Shown here piece after piece: positions 22,891 to 34,997 of a stretch of DNA of 64,000 bases. The stretch spans positions 261,753-325,752 of the forward strand of contig KN834793.1 in NCBI GenBank assembly GCA_000827265.1, in the 5' to 3' direction. The notes under the pieces are model-generated. The model was not told where the DNA came from, did not search any database, and worked only from the letters and a program-made list of their open reading frames with translations. The position numbers and the translations under genes are program-made. Within the stretch, counting starts at the first letter, position 1. The number at the start of each line of letters is the position of its first letter. The DNA comes from Collybiopsis luxurians FD-317 M1. Its lineage: Eukaryota > Basidiomycota > Agaricomycetes > Agaricales > Omphalotaceae.

Positions 22891-23412
22891 GGTAATTTGC
22901 GACGGCTAGGGTGAAATTTAAGGCATAAGTGGGTTGAGGGATTAAGCAGCAAGCAACGACAAAGTAAAGGGGAAAACAAGAACAACCGAATGCGGTAGTA
23001 CTATTAGCTCAAGCTGGTGAAGAATATCAGAACAAGAAAGAGAGTCAGAAGAGGCAGAAGGGTTTTCAAATTTTATGCAGCATCGCAATGTGGTGACAGT
23101 CTTGTTTTTTGGTCATGCTGCGGCCAGCCGGGGAAAATGGAGAGAAGATAGAAAAAGGAAGGCTCGAATGACAGATGGAATTTCATATATTACAAACATC
23201 ATTATTGATCGTCAGTGTATTCGACAGTCTGCTGTAAACAGACTGGGATGGAATGAGGTATGATCCCAGCCAATAGCGGCATTTGAGATTGTATGAGAAA
23301 TCTGATAAATTTGCAAATTTTATAAATTGTCATTTTGAACGGACTCATATCTGTGTGACCTGAATTGTCCACTAAATATTGGTATATCGGCAGTTTGCTG
23401 TCTCTGAATGAG

Positions 23413-23675
23413 TAAAGACATAGTTGACCCACAACCAGGTACTAATCACATGATGTACCCGAAAATGCTTGAAAATACAAGAAAATGTATCAACAACTCA
23501 TCATTCCTGAAAATAAAAATCTGCACCCGAACAATCCATGGGAAAACTCTTCCACTTTTGCAGATGTTCCATTTTACATTGTTTCGAATTTCTGATGTCT
23601 TCTTTGTGTTTTTCTTGCATTTTGGGGGATGTCACATAATGTGCTTGGTTGCGGGTCAATTCTATAACTATCTTA
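23413..23675. repeat. Imperfect inverted repeat, about 55-bp arms
   Basis: The arms 23,413-23,466 and 23,618-23,675 are diverged reverse complements, sharing TTGACCC-CAACCA and AAAATGC cores. The loop of about 150 bp also pairs weakly. It may be an old foldback element; no target duplication was found. Confidence 0.45.
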
Positions 23676-24785
23676 GGCCAGCTGAAGTCTTGGATGCACA
23701 CGTAATGCATTGCCTTTGCTCCACAGGACACCCACACTAATACTATTTCTGCTATAAGGGTGTTCAATTCCAAACTTGAACTTAAAAGACATTCAATCCG
23801 AAAGGCTGAGAGGATGTAATGATGTGGATGTTACGAATCAGGATGGTGTCACACGTAAAATACAATCTGGATCTCGATAAACATATTCACCGGCCATTCA
23901 GACTGCCTTGATGAGAATGAAACTCCTCAAGCCATAGGGCAACGTGCACACTCCGTAAGTGGAAAATTGAAATGCCGAGAATCACCATCACCTTTCCTGC
24001 GATCCGTACTCCCTGGATCTTCCTTCATTTTTCTTAGAACCGAAGAGTGGGCTTGCAATGTGCATGCTGTTAATGCACCACTAGAGAATTTACTGCTATT
24101 ACAGTTGCATTTTGAGCACTTCATAAGGGGTGGGACAGTGGGACAAATTATATGAAATTTATTTTTCATAAGTGCCTGTTGGACACCGGGACATCAAGGA
24201 ACTTACGAAATTTAACTACTATAAAAGGCTAAGCGCCCACAGGTGCTCGGGAAAAAATTTGTAAGAGCTTGATTGGACACCGGACAGGGTGGGACATTTT
24301 GTTTCGTAAGATGCCCTGCGGACACAGGACATATGAAGTGCTTGAAATGGGACAGTAGATGTGTCGACATGCAGATTGTTGTGAGGTCATTTGAATCATG
24401 GATGCTACTTCCTTTCAAAAAATGCACCAAAAGTGGATAAAATTCAGCTCCGCCCAGAGAGGATCAAACAGGTAACAATTATCACAAAGCAGAATGAGTA
24501 TTGAAAATCCCTAGAATTGCTAATCTAATAACTTACTGAAGATACAATAGATTACTTTACTCTCGACAGCGGTGAATGATCATTCGATATGTACCCGGAA
24601 AAACTGAAAGGTAAAAATGGGACAATCATTTGCAAGTGGTAAGAAATGAACATTCAAATGCACCCTCACTTCGCATCAGCATGAATGACGTATCAAATTT
24701 TGAATTTTCAAAAAAAATTACATTAATGCTGAATGATCTCAATTCAGCAGTGATTTCCCTTCTACAGCTATTTAATTATTTCTGA

Positions 24786-24903
24786 CATCCTTCATTACAA
24801 AAGACGAAGTTCTTTCCTGCGCCGTATAAGCTGACACATAAACGTCATCCTTTATTACAAAAGACGAAGTTTTCCCGCGCCGTATAAGCTGACACATAAA
24901 CGT
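24786..24903. repeat. 60-bp tandem duplication
   Basis: Two adjacent copies (24786-24845, 24846-24903) both include ATTACAAAAGACGAAGTT and CGCCGTATAAGCTGACACAT. They keep CpGs in a generally CpG-poor stretch. Confidence 0.8.
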
Positions 24904-25167
24904 TGACACCTAAACGTCAAGTCTGAGGGGAACTGTTTGTTCCTGTTTGTACCCAAATTGTCGAATGACAATCTGATTAACTGAAACAATGCTAGAAATA
25001 ATGCTGTAATATCACTTCGCATGAATTTTCATCTTGATGTCATTCAACCGAGCCGAAATTTTTCAATTTTTGGTGTGACAGAAGGTCATTCATGTCATCA
25101 GTTAGACTACTTACAGTATAAATTCACAATCTGCCAATCTTTAGAAATATTTCCCGCCCACTTGCTC

Positions 25168-26485
25168 ATGGCTCCAGAAGAGCAACAGACAATTACTTCC
25201 TTTGTTGCTATCTTCTATACTGACGTTATAACTGCGGTTATATTAATGGCTGGATACGGTATGTAGGCCCCTGAACCCTCTGTTATATACTAAATTAGTT
25301 CACTCAGGTGCATATGTTCTAGGGATATTCATCACTATCAAAACATTTAAGTATGAGTCCCTACAATAATTTCTCAAAATCATCCACTCATCATACCGCT
25401 TGATCTTGTCTATTTTACAGAATTGAATCCAAAGCCTGTCCACGAACCATACTTCTTGCTGGCTTGATCACAGTGTTTATTGCCTTTACCTGGACAACCT
25501 TTGCTAATGTGATATTAATGATGAATTTCCTGCAAAACTGGTCCACTATTATACAAGCCAGCACAGGAGGACAGGGACAGCTCAATCCGGAAGTTGTAAT
25601 AGCAACTAATCTTCATTTTCCCTTGAATCCTATCTCAATTTGGCTTACTACAGTTAATGCAAGATTTAATGCTTAATGCTCATGCTTCATGCCATAATTG
25701 AAATGTGCTTTCCAGATGCTCGTGAATGATTCAATTATTACTTGGAGAGCATGGACCTTGTTTCAGAATTCCCAATGTCTGAAGTTTATTCTCACATCAC
25801 TTATGCTTACTGATATTGGTGTGCTTGAGGATTTTCTACTCAATGATTACTTGTTGACCCATGATCTTATATAGGAATCAATATCGCAAATGATTTGCTC
25901 AGTGATATAGACATCTTGTCAGAATCACCTTGTGGCAATTATCCTCTCCCATGGTTAGCGCCCCTACTTTCTTTGCTATTAAATGTATTTGTGATAGGAA
26001 TGATTGCCCGGGTGGCCTGGTAAGCGTTCCGTTCCAACAAAGCTGCCCCAGTTACTATAATGAATTCATCATGCTTCAGGAACCATCACGCAGTGATGAG
26101 AGAGGCTGCAATTCGAAAACAGACTAGGGTTCAGAAAATCCTGCTATTTTTCATTGAGTCTGGTGTTATATATTGTGCAGCTACAGCATTCTACACCATC
26201 TTAGCTTGCTTTAGACTTTGCCCAAGCTTGGTTGGTGGATCAATTCTTGAGTCTGCTATGACCTCCGTAATAGTTATGAGTCCGGTGAGTTTGACTCAAC
26301 TACTTGACTACCTTACTAAGTTGAACAAAATGTAATAGCCATGGTATCCGGTTGCAGTAATCATAATGATCAGCATAGATATGTCTCCTATAGATGACAC
26401 CTTGCATATCGCCCAGACTGTGGGGGGGTGTCAAGGAGACATTCAAGTACAATCAACCACTTGTGTACCACTTCAAACAGATTAG
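25168..26485 (+). CDS. Fungal 7-transmembrane protein, unknown function
   Basis: Seven exons (25168-25258, 25308-25350, 25421-25652, 25716-25818, 25875-26019, 26080-26284, 26339-26485) join in frame into 321 residues with consensus-like splice sites. About seven hydrophobic segments are spread along the protein. Landmarks typical of a large Agaricomycete 7TM family are V-N-D-S-I-I-T-W-R-A-W in the middle and I-E-S-G-V-I-Y-C late. Family members have no known ligand; GPCR-like signalling is only a guess. The start M-A-P-E-E is the first ATG that leads into the first membrane segment; a TATA-like CAGTATAAAT is ~50 bp upstream. The frame is intact although CpG is very rare here. Confidence 0.75.
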
Positions 26486-26519
26486 AAAATGAAAGATGCT
26501 CTTGGGTATCACTTAATTG

Positions 26520-26800
26520 TCCATTGTTGTCAATATTTCTAGACTTACAGTGAAAGAACAAGAGGCGGACAATGCAGAAGGACTTTTCAATTTCATGTAG
26601 CATTGCAATGTGGTCACCACTCTGGTTTTCAGTTATGTTGCTACCAGGTAGGCAGACTGGAGGAAAGATAGAAAAATGGAAAATGCAAAACCTTGAGTCA
26701 ACCTTTGAAATTTGACTAGAAAGAGTGGGTCCCACATTCATGGGACAAGTTGAAGTTACCCAAACAACTGGGCTAATGTCGTGCATTCAATGGCACCTCC
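26520..26800 (-). pseudogene. 5' flank relic of a TM-family gene
   Basis: This aligns with 22.98-23.17 kb, the flank of relic K2, including a shared GCAATGTGGT and the GATAGAAAAA tract, with CG to TG/CA differences. No exon is retained. It lies next to block U3, repeating the order TM flank then block U. Confidence 0.4.
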
Positions 26801-26869
26801 ATTGCTTGAAGCTGTGAAAAATCCAAGTTGTTCTTCTGCTAGCACTACAACTAATCTGTGAAAAATTTT

Positions 26870-27600
26870 CAATCTCATCTGTCTCAGTACGAAATGGATA
26901 GACATAACCTCGTGCTTGAGTCAGTGATGTGGCAGAAAATAATGTTTCGGGTTTGTTTATGGTCAACGCACTCAGCTTTATGATGACATGATCAACAAAT
27001 TGAAAATCCACATTATCCTGCCACTTGCACTATGACTGACTTACTTTTATCCTCTTTCTCATTATAATAATATCACCATTGGCATTGTGACGCCATGATA
27101 CGACTTGCCATTCCCTCAATTAGCTCAATATGCTCAAAGATAGGTACAACGTTGAACCCAATTATTGTTGACCAATGTAAATCATCATTGAGCTGGATTC
27201 TCCTCAACTTGTCTCACTTCAACTTCCATCTAGGTGTAACTGACCATTTGCTACTGTGGGAATTGATTGTTCTGCCCTTTACAAGGAATGAAGAAGGAAG
27301 TTCTAGGAAGTTTTCTTACAAGACATGATCCACAATTTGATTGCAGTACTGAAGCCCGAATTCCATCCAAACATCATCGCCCATTGCATTTATGCTCCCC
27401 CGACCATCTCTGCTCCGAGTATGGATGTTGATATCTTCGGAAATGCAATGACAGTTTGTGCTGATCAATGTCCCTGGTGAGAGAACTTGCGGGAACCCTC
27501 TCAAGCAGTATATGGATCATACAGATCTCAGAGCAGAGAGCCATCATGCACCCAACTATCTAAAACCTTGTCTGTTGTATGTGGCCACTATAATTTGAGC
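26870..27600 (+). repeat. Block U3, CpG-decayed, upstream of CB52 pseudogene B
   Basis: It aligns with U1 and U2 along its whole length. The GATCAATGTC start and following short frame are recognisable near 27,465-27,505. Many differences from U2 are CG to TG or CA. Confidence 0.6.
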
Positions 27601-27726
27601 TGTTGTGTTGATTTAGCATGAGCGTTGATTTAGCCCCTTGGCCCTGGGAGGCGGTAGCATCCACACCCTTTTGCGTTCGTACTATGGCATATAAAGGCCA
27701 CATAACACTGTACTTTTCTCTCAAAA

Positions 27727-28390
27727 ATGGTGCCTCTCATCTCTCTTGCACTCACTGTCCTTTTCGCTGGCATTGTTGTAGCCCAGTCTGAAGAGCTTCT
27801 GAGCTGTGGTAGCTCGATGTACTTCCCATCTCAGGTATGTCGTGGTCATGACTGTCCCAGGCATAAAGCCAGATTGCTCATCGTTTGATAGTATACCTGT
27901 TTCGACAGTGATTTCCTCTGTCCCATTCTCAATTGCAACATCTATATCGAATGTGGTGATGCCTGTTATTCGACCTCCCAGTACAGGTATATTTTTTAAT
28001 TTGCTTCACAAATGAATTACTAACACCAATTCAACAACTGTTCAGACAACCCCCTTGAGCAACACAGTCCTGATGGATTAGAAAGTGTTGAAGACTGCAG
28101 TGGTGCAAAATTCTATCCATCTCAGGTAAGTATATCACAGCTTCAAGTCGAAACTGTTATTGATAGTGCTACTTATTGCAATATGTATATCTTGATGGTA
28201 ATTTCCTTTGCCCTGTTATGGATGGGGACGCTACCATGAAGTATGACAGCGCATGCTATGCGGCATCCCAATATAGGTATGTACATATTTTTCCTATGTA
28301 TCTTGACCCAAAACCCAACCACTACTTCCATGAACAGTTGCACCAACAGCCAATTGGCTCCTGTCTAGTGTCTAAGGGGGACGGACCTGA
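27727..28390 (+). pseudogene. CBM52-family pseudogene B
   Basis: Exon 1 (27727-27834) and exon 2 (27892-27986) are open and match gene A, signal peptide included. Exon 3 lacks its acceptor: the expected CAG before C-TGT-TCA is CAA. Exon 4 has the same defect (GCAA before TATGTATATC), and its second Cys of R-C-G-D is changed. Exon 5 meets a TAG after about ten codons, so the Cys-rich tail is lost. The conserved promoter is also decayed (27,634-27,665). At intron 3 this copy has GT where the other four have GC. It lies in a CpG-poor domain. Confidence 0.8.
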
Positions 28391-28859
28391 TGTACTTAAT
28401 GTAGTGCATCCTGTACCTGAGTCTTTTTTTCCCTTTCAGAACCTAGATATTGGGTTGTAAGTATGTACCAGTTGTTTCACACAAGTATATATATATATAT
28501 ATGGTTTGCATTTGCATTTCCACTTAGATAACAGACAGTTCAGAATCAATCAATATCATTCATCTGCTTCGCTCAAGGAAAGAAAAAGGGAAGTTAGGAA
28601 AATGGAAGCAGTCCCATTGAGTCAGAATCTTGATTAGGCCCCATGCAATGGGGTAGTGCTACTATAAATTAGTCCTAGATAGTATCAGAATGAGTAATTA
28701 CCTTTCAAAATGCACTTTATGTATCACTGTCACAGTACAACCTACCATCGTTAGATCAGATCAAATTAGACTCCTTTCTCTTGGTTTGACTTCTGCTCTC
28801 TTTTTCAACACTTCTATCTTCATTGAGGGAGTTCCTCAAGAAGGTTCGACACATCTGAC

Positions 28860-29230
28860 CCTAACCCATGTCAATCCACTCGCACATTGATATAATACCC
28901 ATACCACATGGTTTGGGGACCATCAACAGATGATAACTCGAAGCTGCTTCCCTTCTCTGTTGATAATACTGATAGTGGTTAATCAAGCCTTCCTCCCTGT
29001 CTCTGACTCTGCGAACATCACTGTTGTTGCTATTATTGTTCATCGGCATTGTAACAAGAATGAAAGAGAGAACCCTAGTTGATGGTGACATTGGGTGCTC
29101 TGGCGAATGTGGCATTCTTATTGGTGTTCAGAGTGTGGATGAAGGAGTGGGAGGCTGGGGAAAATCAGGATGAGCATTTGTTCCGTTGTTAATCTTGCCA
29201 GTGAGAAGGACCTGCAGATTTGATTCTGGA
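28860..29230 (-). pseudogene. TM-family last-exon relic with motif
   Basis: On the minus strand a Pro-rich stretch is followed by A-T-F-A-R-A-P-N-V-T-I-N, a stop, then G-S-L-F-H-S. This fits the F-x-[IV]-x-x-G-x-F motif in the last exons at 41.7 and 43.4 kb, interrupted by a stop. No hairpin exon is present upstream. The region between 28.5 and 28.86 kb, including a (TA)n run near 28,487-28,501, holds nothing else I can support. Confidence 0.4.
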
Positions 29231-29669
29231 CAACATTCTCTATTCCAATACTTTTTATCCTCTGACAGTAAAATATTTACTTAAGAACTGATGTAGTTCC
29301 ATGTTATTGTGCAAGGCTACATATTCAATGTCGCATCCCTGCTCGATTAGGAAGGGTTTCAAAGCTTCGGCTGCCTAGCCGCGAGCGCATTCCTGCAGTC
29401 AGAAATGCCCGCTTCCTTCGGGAATAGAAAGTCAGTACCTATGATGTTCAATTATCTACCGCTTGGAGATACATTTATAGTATTCAATTAGCCTTTTGAG
29501 ATACATCGAGCCTACCGGAAACACGAGAAGCTGCTAGACAAAAAAACACTGGTGGGCAGTTAATAGCATACGGAATTAAGAGGCTTTTTGGTTCTTCAGG
29601 TGACGCTCCTTAGCCAGCGGTGCCTTAAATGATTCCCCAGACACCTCACAGGAATAAGGCTTTATACTG
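29231..29669. other. Spacer, no gene seen
   Basis: CpG returns here (about 29.35 kb onward), marking the right edge of the second CpG-poor domain. No frame or RNA gene was recognised. Confidence 0.45.
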
Positions 29670-30713
29670 TTATGCGAGTGCATATGGTCTGATGATAACA
29701 GAAAACCTTTCAGTCACACACAAAAAAAAACAATTATAAGCAGACTGACTCTCAAAATTATGTTTAGCTGTGAAACCGGCGCTGCACACCTCGCAGAAAA
29801 TTTTTGGACTTCTGCGCTTTCGCACTGCCAAGGCTATGACTTTGTCTGAAGTGATCCGAGCGATAGTGGATGAAACTTCCAGATTGGGTGGGTCCTCTTT
29901 TGGCTTATTTTCCTTGCCAGAGAGAATGCTGTTGATATCTTTCCTGCGTACAAATACCAATAGAAACACCCTCAGATTCGTACATTCGAACAATTGTACT
30001 AAAACTCTAGTCAATTACTCACCCAAACGTGCCAATTGCCGAAATCATCCCCGCTGCACATGCAAATTTGCTCAAGTGGAACGCTGCCACAGCAGCACAC
30101 AAACTGCCTGCAAGAGTTATCAAAAGTGGAATCCAGCGGAATAGTGGATGCTGTTTTGGAAAGATTTGTGATGAACATAAAGTACAAAAACAAGAAATGG
30201 TAGCCCAGGTGTTGGAAGCGAAGGCGAGGAGGGAGAGTTTGGGTGAATGTCCTGGTGCAGAATTTTTGTCATACCATTTGGGAGGGTACAGTGCCCCGGA
30301 CTCAACGACTCGTGCAGAGTTAAATGCAGTAGCGCAAGCAGGTAATGAAGCGGGAACTTGCAATGCAGAAGTTGAATGACTATGGGTTGGATTTGTTGCA
30401 GCTGGACTGGAGCTTCGCTGGGCATGAAACAGGGCAGATTCAAGGAAAGAGAGTATTGGCAGGGTGGAAGGTGAAGGCGTGGGTGGCCTGAGGAGTTGGA
30501 AAGGGATGCAAGTGAGCGACGACATGCTGAAAAGAAAAGAGCAACGAACGAATGGGATGCAATATCAGATTCTGAGTCTGGGAGCAAGTGTTGATGGGTG
30601 ACAGCACTAGAATCTGAAGAACCGGAAGAAACCAAAGACGACGCTGGGTCAGCCAATAACTCTGAAGACAAAGGAAGTCGTGAGATCCGACAGTGTTTGA
30701 GCTTCTTGGCCAT
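29670..30713 (-). CDS. TM-family protein with zinc-finger-like tail (l)
   Basis: Exons 30713-30550, 30487-30023 and 29943-29670 give 300 residues with phase-2 introns (TC|GTTCGT; GG|GTGAGT). Residues 55-165 are Pro/Ser/Ala-rich. The hairpin at about 170-209 reads W-I-P-L-L-I-T-L-A-G-S-L-C-A-A and ends A-I-G-T-F. Exon 3 starts with K-P-K-E-D-P and then has F-C-E-V-C-S-A-G-F-T-A-K-H-N-F-E, which resembles the first half of a C2H2 zinc finger (C-x2-C...F...H); the second His is missing. Thus the tail differs from those of D2 or the 40 kb gene. An AACAGCTTTGTT element lies ~80 bp upstream. Function unknown. Confidence 0.65.
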
Positions 30714-30789
30714 CGATGATTGAAGAAGGCGAGAGAAAATGCAGAAGAAACGCTGCAGTTGAGCTTTTTATACAGATGTTTCCGGCATC

Positions 30790-30804
30790 GCAACAGCTTT
30801 GTTT
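30790..30804 (-). promoter_or_regulatory. Conserved AACAGCTTTGTT element upstream of TM gene l
   Basis: The sequence GCAACAGCTTTGTTT lies 77-91 bp before the start codon. Near-identical copies sit 63-90 bp before the starts of the TM genes at 41.7, 43.4 and 51.4 kb. A TTTTTATA box lies between it and the ATG. Confidence 0.55.
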
Positions 30805-31281
30805 TTCCATGTGCCAGATGATGGTATGATGAAAAGAGCGGGAAGGAAGGGAGAACATTGCGCCATATTGTCTTTGGCCAGCGCAGCTCGGAATTCGACC
30901 AAATTGAATGGGACCTGCAAAACGATTCGCAGCCCCGGCTCTTCTTCATTCCAACGTTTAAGCGCCTTACAGCTATTGTCCCGCATTTGGAAGAAAACAA
31001 GTCGTTCGACTAACCCTGGGCCATTACACAATCTCAATTCCTGTCAATCATAAAAGGAAGTAAAAAGGCCCAAATCGGCTGCAAGAAAAATTTGTCAATA
31101 CCACTCAAATCTCTTGTCGTTCACTTACCTACTTGCTCCGCTTAATGCAAGTTACAGTACAGCATTAAACCCACTGTGAATCATATCGAGCTGGAATACC
31201 CTCTGATCTTTTCTTGTGCCCTATCTTTTGCTTCAGATCTAATCTCAACTCCACGTCTTGCTATACATTCGCTGCACAAAC

Positions 31282-32250
31282 TCATCTCTCATCTTCGATA
31301 GTTCTTTCTGACGACAACAACCGCATTCTTGTCCCCAGAGTGGCAAGGATCAAAGCGACGAATAATATCATAAACATCATCAAAGTGCTCGTATACTTAC
31401 CCATCCAAATATCCCAAAAGCAAACGCACGGAGAATTGCGATCAAAATAACTATTTGTGAAGTTCATAGCGTAGTAACAGTAAGGATCAGCAAGCACACT
31501 ACCAGCAAGCACACAGTCTCTCTCCTCCTGTTCGTTCCTTTATCCACTGCCGTTTACGAGTAATATTGGAGTAGGAGCGGATATCGTGTGAACCGGTGTA
31601 TTAAATGGATTGTTCGAACAGCTATAGATATACTCCGGCAAGGGTTGTGATGAACAGAAGAGCGGGAGAACGGGCAGGATCAGGATGAACAACTGATCGG
31701 TTGTTGGTAGGCAGAGAAGTGGGAGAACGGGGAGTACTAGGCTTGAATTTTTACAGGAGTTGCGAAAGATATCTTGCATTGCTGTTACGTTAATATGGTC
31801 AGAAGAAAAAAGCGAGCCAAACTCCGCGACTGGTGCATTGTCAAACAAGTTAGAGCTGACAGGCGCTGAATTTGGGACCTGTGCCAGTGGCTGGTCGACG
31901 TTGGGTGACGAGAACGGGCAAAACGAATTGGAGTCTGACTTGAGGCTCTGGTAGCTTGAAGCTCAGCCGACCCAGACTCGGAGGAGAGATTTAGTAGTGA
32001 CGGCGGATTTGAGGGGAGCCTGAGAAATTAGCAGTAGTAAGCAACTAGTCGTGTATCAGTACTGTAGAGAAGAAACATCAGCGAACGGACGGAGTGAGAT
32101 GTCACTATCGATGGATTACGGAGTCGGACTCCTCGATGAGTTAGAAGGGGATATAAACTGGGGTCTCGCGAACGAGGAGCGATTCAGCCGTGCAGACGTG
32201 ATGTGGGATTGAATCGAGCGTGATGCAGCCATTGGTGACAGAAGGAGGCA
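31282..32250 (-). pseudogene. TM-family pseudogene L, relative of the 40 kb gene
   Basis: An exon 1-like start (M-A-A-S-R near 32,230), a Pro-rich exon 2 piece and an end similar to S-N-I-T-R-K-R-Q-W (near 31,555) match the order of the 39.7-41.0 kb gene, whose tail ends N-P-N-I-T-R-R-Q-W. The frame changes at least twice and the hairpin is not found. The downstream DNA (31.3-31.5 kb) also matches that of the 40 kb gene (39.5-39.7 kb), so a whole locus was copied. Confidence 0.45.
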
Positions 32251-32310
32251 CTGATGCCATGAGGCATACCGGAACGATGTTGCAAAACATGATCTTGAGA
32301 GAAGAAACAA

Positions 32311-33039
32311 GGTGCAATCATCCTCGGAATTCGACCAAGAGGAGTTGAAGAAAAAAGCAATGAGCGCTTATGAGCCTTTGTAAGCGTCTGCTTTATTTAT
32401 AGCTGACGTCACACATATTAGCGTTTACTGTCAGAGTGTCTCCTCCGCGTACCGCGTTTGGTGCACACATATGCTTCCTCTTCCCCAACTTCTGCACAGA
32501 GCTCGAATGACTCTCCTGCCAAAGCTCTAATGATCAAGCCCAATCTACCATAACCAATCTGGTTATACGGGTACAACTGTCGGAACGACCGGTTAAATAT
32601 TACACGAACTAACCACTGAGCTGAGTAACCGGCACATCTTTAAGCATGCATGGGTTGTGGATGATGACACAGACACGGAAACGAATTTACAGTTGCGTTG
32701 TAAACTCGCTTTTGAAGAGACAAATGACAACGTCGAAATCGGCTTATTTTTGATAAGCGCCACAGACTGAAAGTCGAATTGGAATCTGTCGTATCCCGCT
32801 TGCTCTATGGTATTCTACTGGTGTCCGATAACTTCCATCAAGGATGACACACTTCAGCATTTCATGGCGAGCACCACGGGAGAGTCGGAGCATCCGTATT
32901 CATGTTAGTCAGTCCTCGATCGATCCATTGTAAGCAATGTGCGTAAGTGCTTACGACTAACCTCTGTTTACCATAATCGGAATATAGTATTGGGTATAAA
33001 AAAGCAAGAACCAGGGCACTTATAACCACGAATCTCATC
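32311..33039. other. Intergenic region upstream of the Zn2Cys6 gene
   Basis: No gene is supported. The last 100 bp should hold the promoter of the transcription factor gene. Confidence 0.5.
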
Positions 33040-34997
33040 ATGTCTGCACCGCTTGCTTCAGGCGCCGCATGCGTACGCTGCCGAGAACGAAAAATCGTAG
33101 GTGATCTCTGGCTTGAATCAGGAATTCGAATCACGAACATTCAATTTACGTTCTATAGAAATGCAGCGGAACTCAGCCAGTATGCATACAATGCAGACGC
33201 GCCAACGTCGCAGATGATTGCGAATATGTTGCTAGAAGTCAGCGTTCCAGGGTAACCATCCTGCAGGAGGACATTGATCGTCTCCACGCCCGTCTTCGCG
33301 AGCTCGAAGGCGGGTCTTCTTCCGAGGTCCATCTTCACCAGCCTTACAGTCAAGCCCCAATACAAGATGACAACTCGCTGGAACCTTCTACAGAAACCAA
33401 GAGAAGATTGTGAGTACACTTTTCATGACTGCGACTGGATGGTAAAACGTCGTTCATTCAGGCTCGATATTTTTCTGGAAAGCACATATGAGATTGGTTT
33501 TACTCTGAATCCAGCACGGTTCCGCTCTTCTGCGCTATTACCGTACCCGTTGGGGCATTATGCACGTCCTACAAAAGCCTTGATGAGCATAGTTTATGTA
33601 TGGGGGATCCATCTCTCTCAAGATCCCTCGCTGAGGCAGCTGCAAGAGAACCATCTCACCCTTGCTTCCCGAGAACTTGCTTCATCTCTTTCCGGATCGC
33701 ACCCGAACAAAATCATTCACAGTATCCAAGCGGAAATTCTCCTCGCTCGGTATCTCTTCTCGACAGGAAAAGTTTTGGAGGCGAAATACCACCTTTCTCG
33801 CGCTATGTCTCTCGGTGTTGGCAGTGGACTCAACAAAATCCGCTCGAATCAGACTCCAACGCGAATGAGCTCTGCCTTGGGGGTGTCCCATCTTCCTCCT
33901 GCAATAGATTCCATCGAGGAAGGAGATCGAATAATGACCTGTTGGACTGGGTTTACACTAGATAAACTTTGGGCGGCGGCGTTAGACACAAGTTCGGACA
34001 TGATCTGCCCTGCTCAAATTCCAGGTGCTCAGACAGATACTCCTTGGCCGCAGGAGCCGGAGGTGTATGAACAGGTACTTGTATCCTACCACCTTTGAGA
34101 GTGATATTTTTCAACTGATCACTTCGAATTTCAGGGTGGCAATTTTGCTTCTGGGGGTTACAGCTTCACTACAGTGAATTTTATCACGGAAACTGCGACT
34201 TCAGACCGTGGTGACTCCACACAGGCAATACTGGCCAAAGCTGCTTACTGCTGGGAGCGTGCCGCCGACTTAGCGAAAGATGATCCCGGAACAATCGGTA
34301 GGTGTCCTTCTTGAATTTCTGCTACCCAACCATCTCAGACAATTTTGGAACAATCGATGTTGGAAGAAAGCACAGAATTTCTGTCTTTATTCAACCAGCG
34401 ACGTCGATGGATAGAAAACTTTATGTCGACGATTACCACTCCAAAGGAAGTCCCTGTCCCCACTCCCGAAAGACTGGTTAGACTACTAGAAGCACACAGT
34501 GTTACTCATGCAGCATACATCCGACTTCTTAGGATTTTGCCAACCCACGGAGATGCAAATGCTGTGGCACGAAATCGTGCTGTAATATCCTGTGCGGAAA
34601 CGATCGTGAGGCTACTTCAATCCTCTTCCCTTAACAGTGTGCAACGGCATATTAATCCGGTAATGGGTGTAAGTATCGCCATTTTTGTGTTAAACTCGAC
34701 CAAGAAACTAGATTGATGACCTCGTCTTTTTCTCAGTCAGTGTGGAAGCTTGCTTACTCGGTTCTTGTTGACGAAATCATGATATTGATGGTAAGTGGGA
34801 CCAATACTCATTGGCGGGAGGAGACGGCCGAAAATTTGCGACGTGGAACATCTATTATAGCAAGATTCTCGAAGACTTGTGTGTTTATGAGTACGGTCTA
34901 TGTCTTCCCTTCTCTCCTTACTAGCCGACTGCTGATCCTACATTTAGAATATAACCTCGAGCAAATTCAAACGATCTTGAGGACTATCAATGATTAG
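33040..34997 (+). CDS. Zn(II)2Cys6 transcription factor
   Basis: The first exon (from 33040) ends C-V-R-C-R-E-R-K-I at a GTAGGT donor. The second exon (from 33188) continues K-C-S-G-T-Q-P-V-C-I-Q-C, then D-D-C, completing a fungal Zn2Cys6 binuclear cluster. A short coiled coil (T-I-L-Q-E-D-I-D-R-L-H) follows. A third long exon (33471-34074, TT|GTGAGT...TTCAG|G before it) holds the helical middle-homology-type region. More exons follow: 34135-34301, 34340-34670 and 34738 on. The junction near 34,302-34,340 does not keep frame with a canonical GT-AG pair, so the model is uncertain there; a one-base error or odd splice site is possible. Expected to act in the nucleus as a DNA-binding regulator; targets unknown. 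It is not clearly linked to its neighbours. Confidence 0.75.

Larger units (their letters stand above)
22891..25167. other. Spacer with repeats; no gene seen
   Basis: The first 300 bp match the 5' flank of TM genes (compare 26.5-26.8 kb). The rest holds an imperfect palindrome, a 60-bp tandem duplication and, at 24.1-24.4 kb, three loose repeats around GGACACCGGGACAT. No frame here is convincing. CpG falls toward 25 kb. Confidence 0.45.

Noticed and set aside
29340..29420. A possible structured RNA around the TTCGGCTGCC segment
   Set aside because: No cloverleaf or T-loop could be built, so no tRNA is called.
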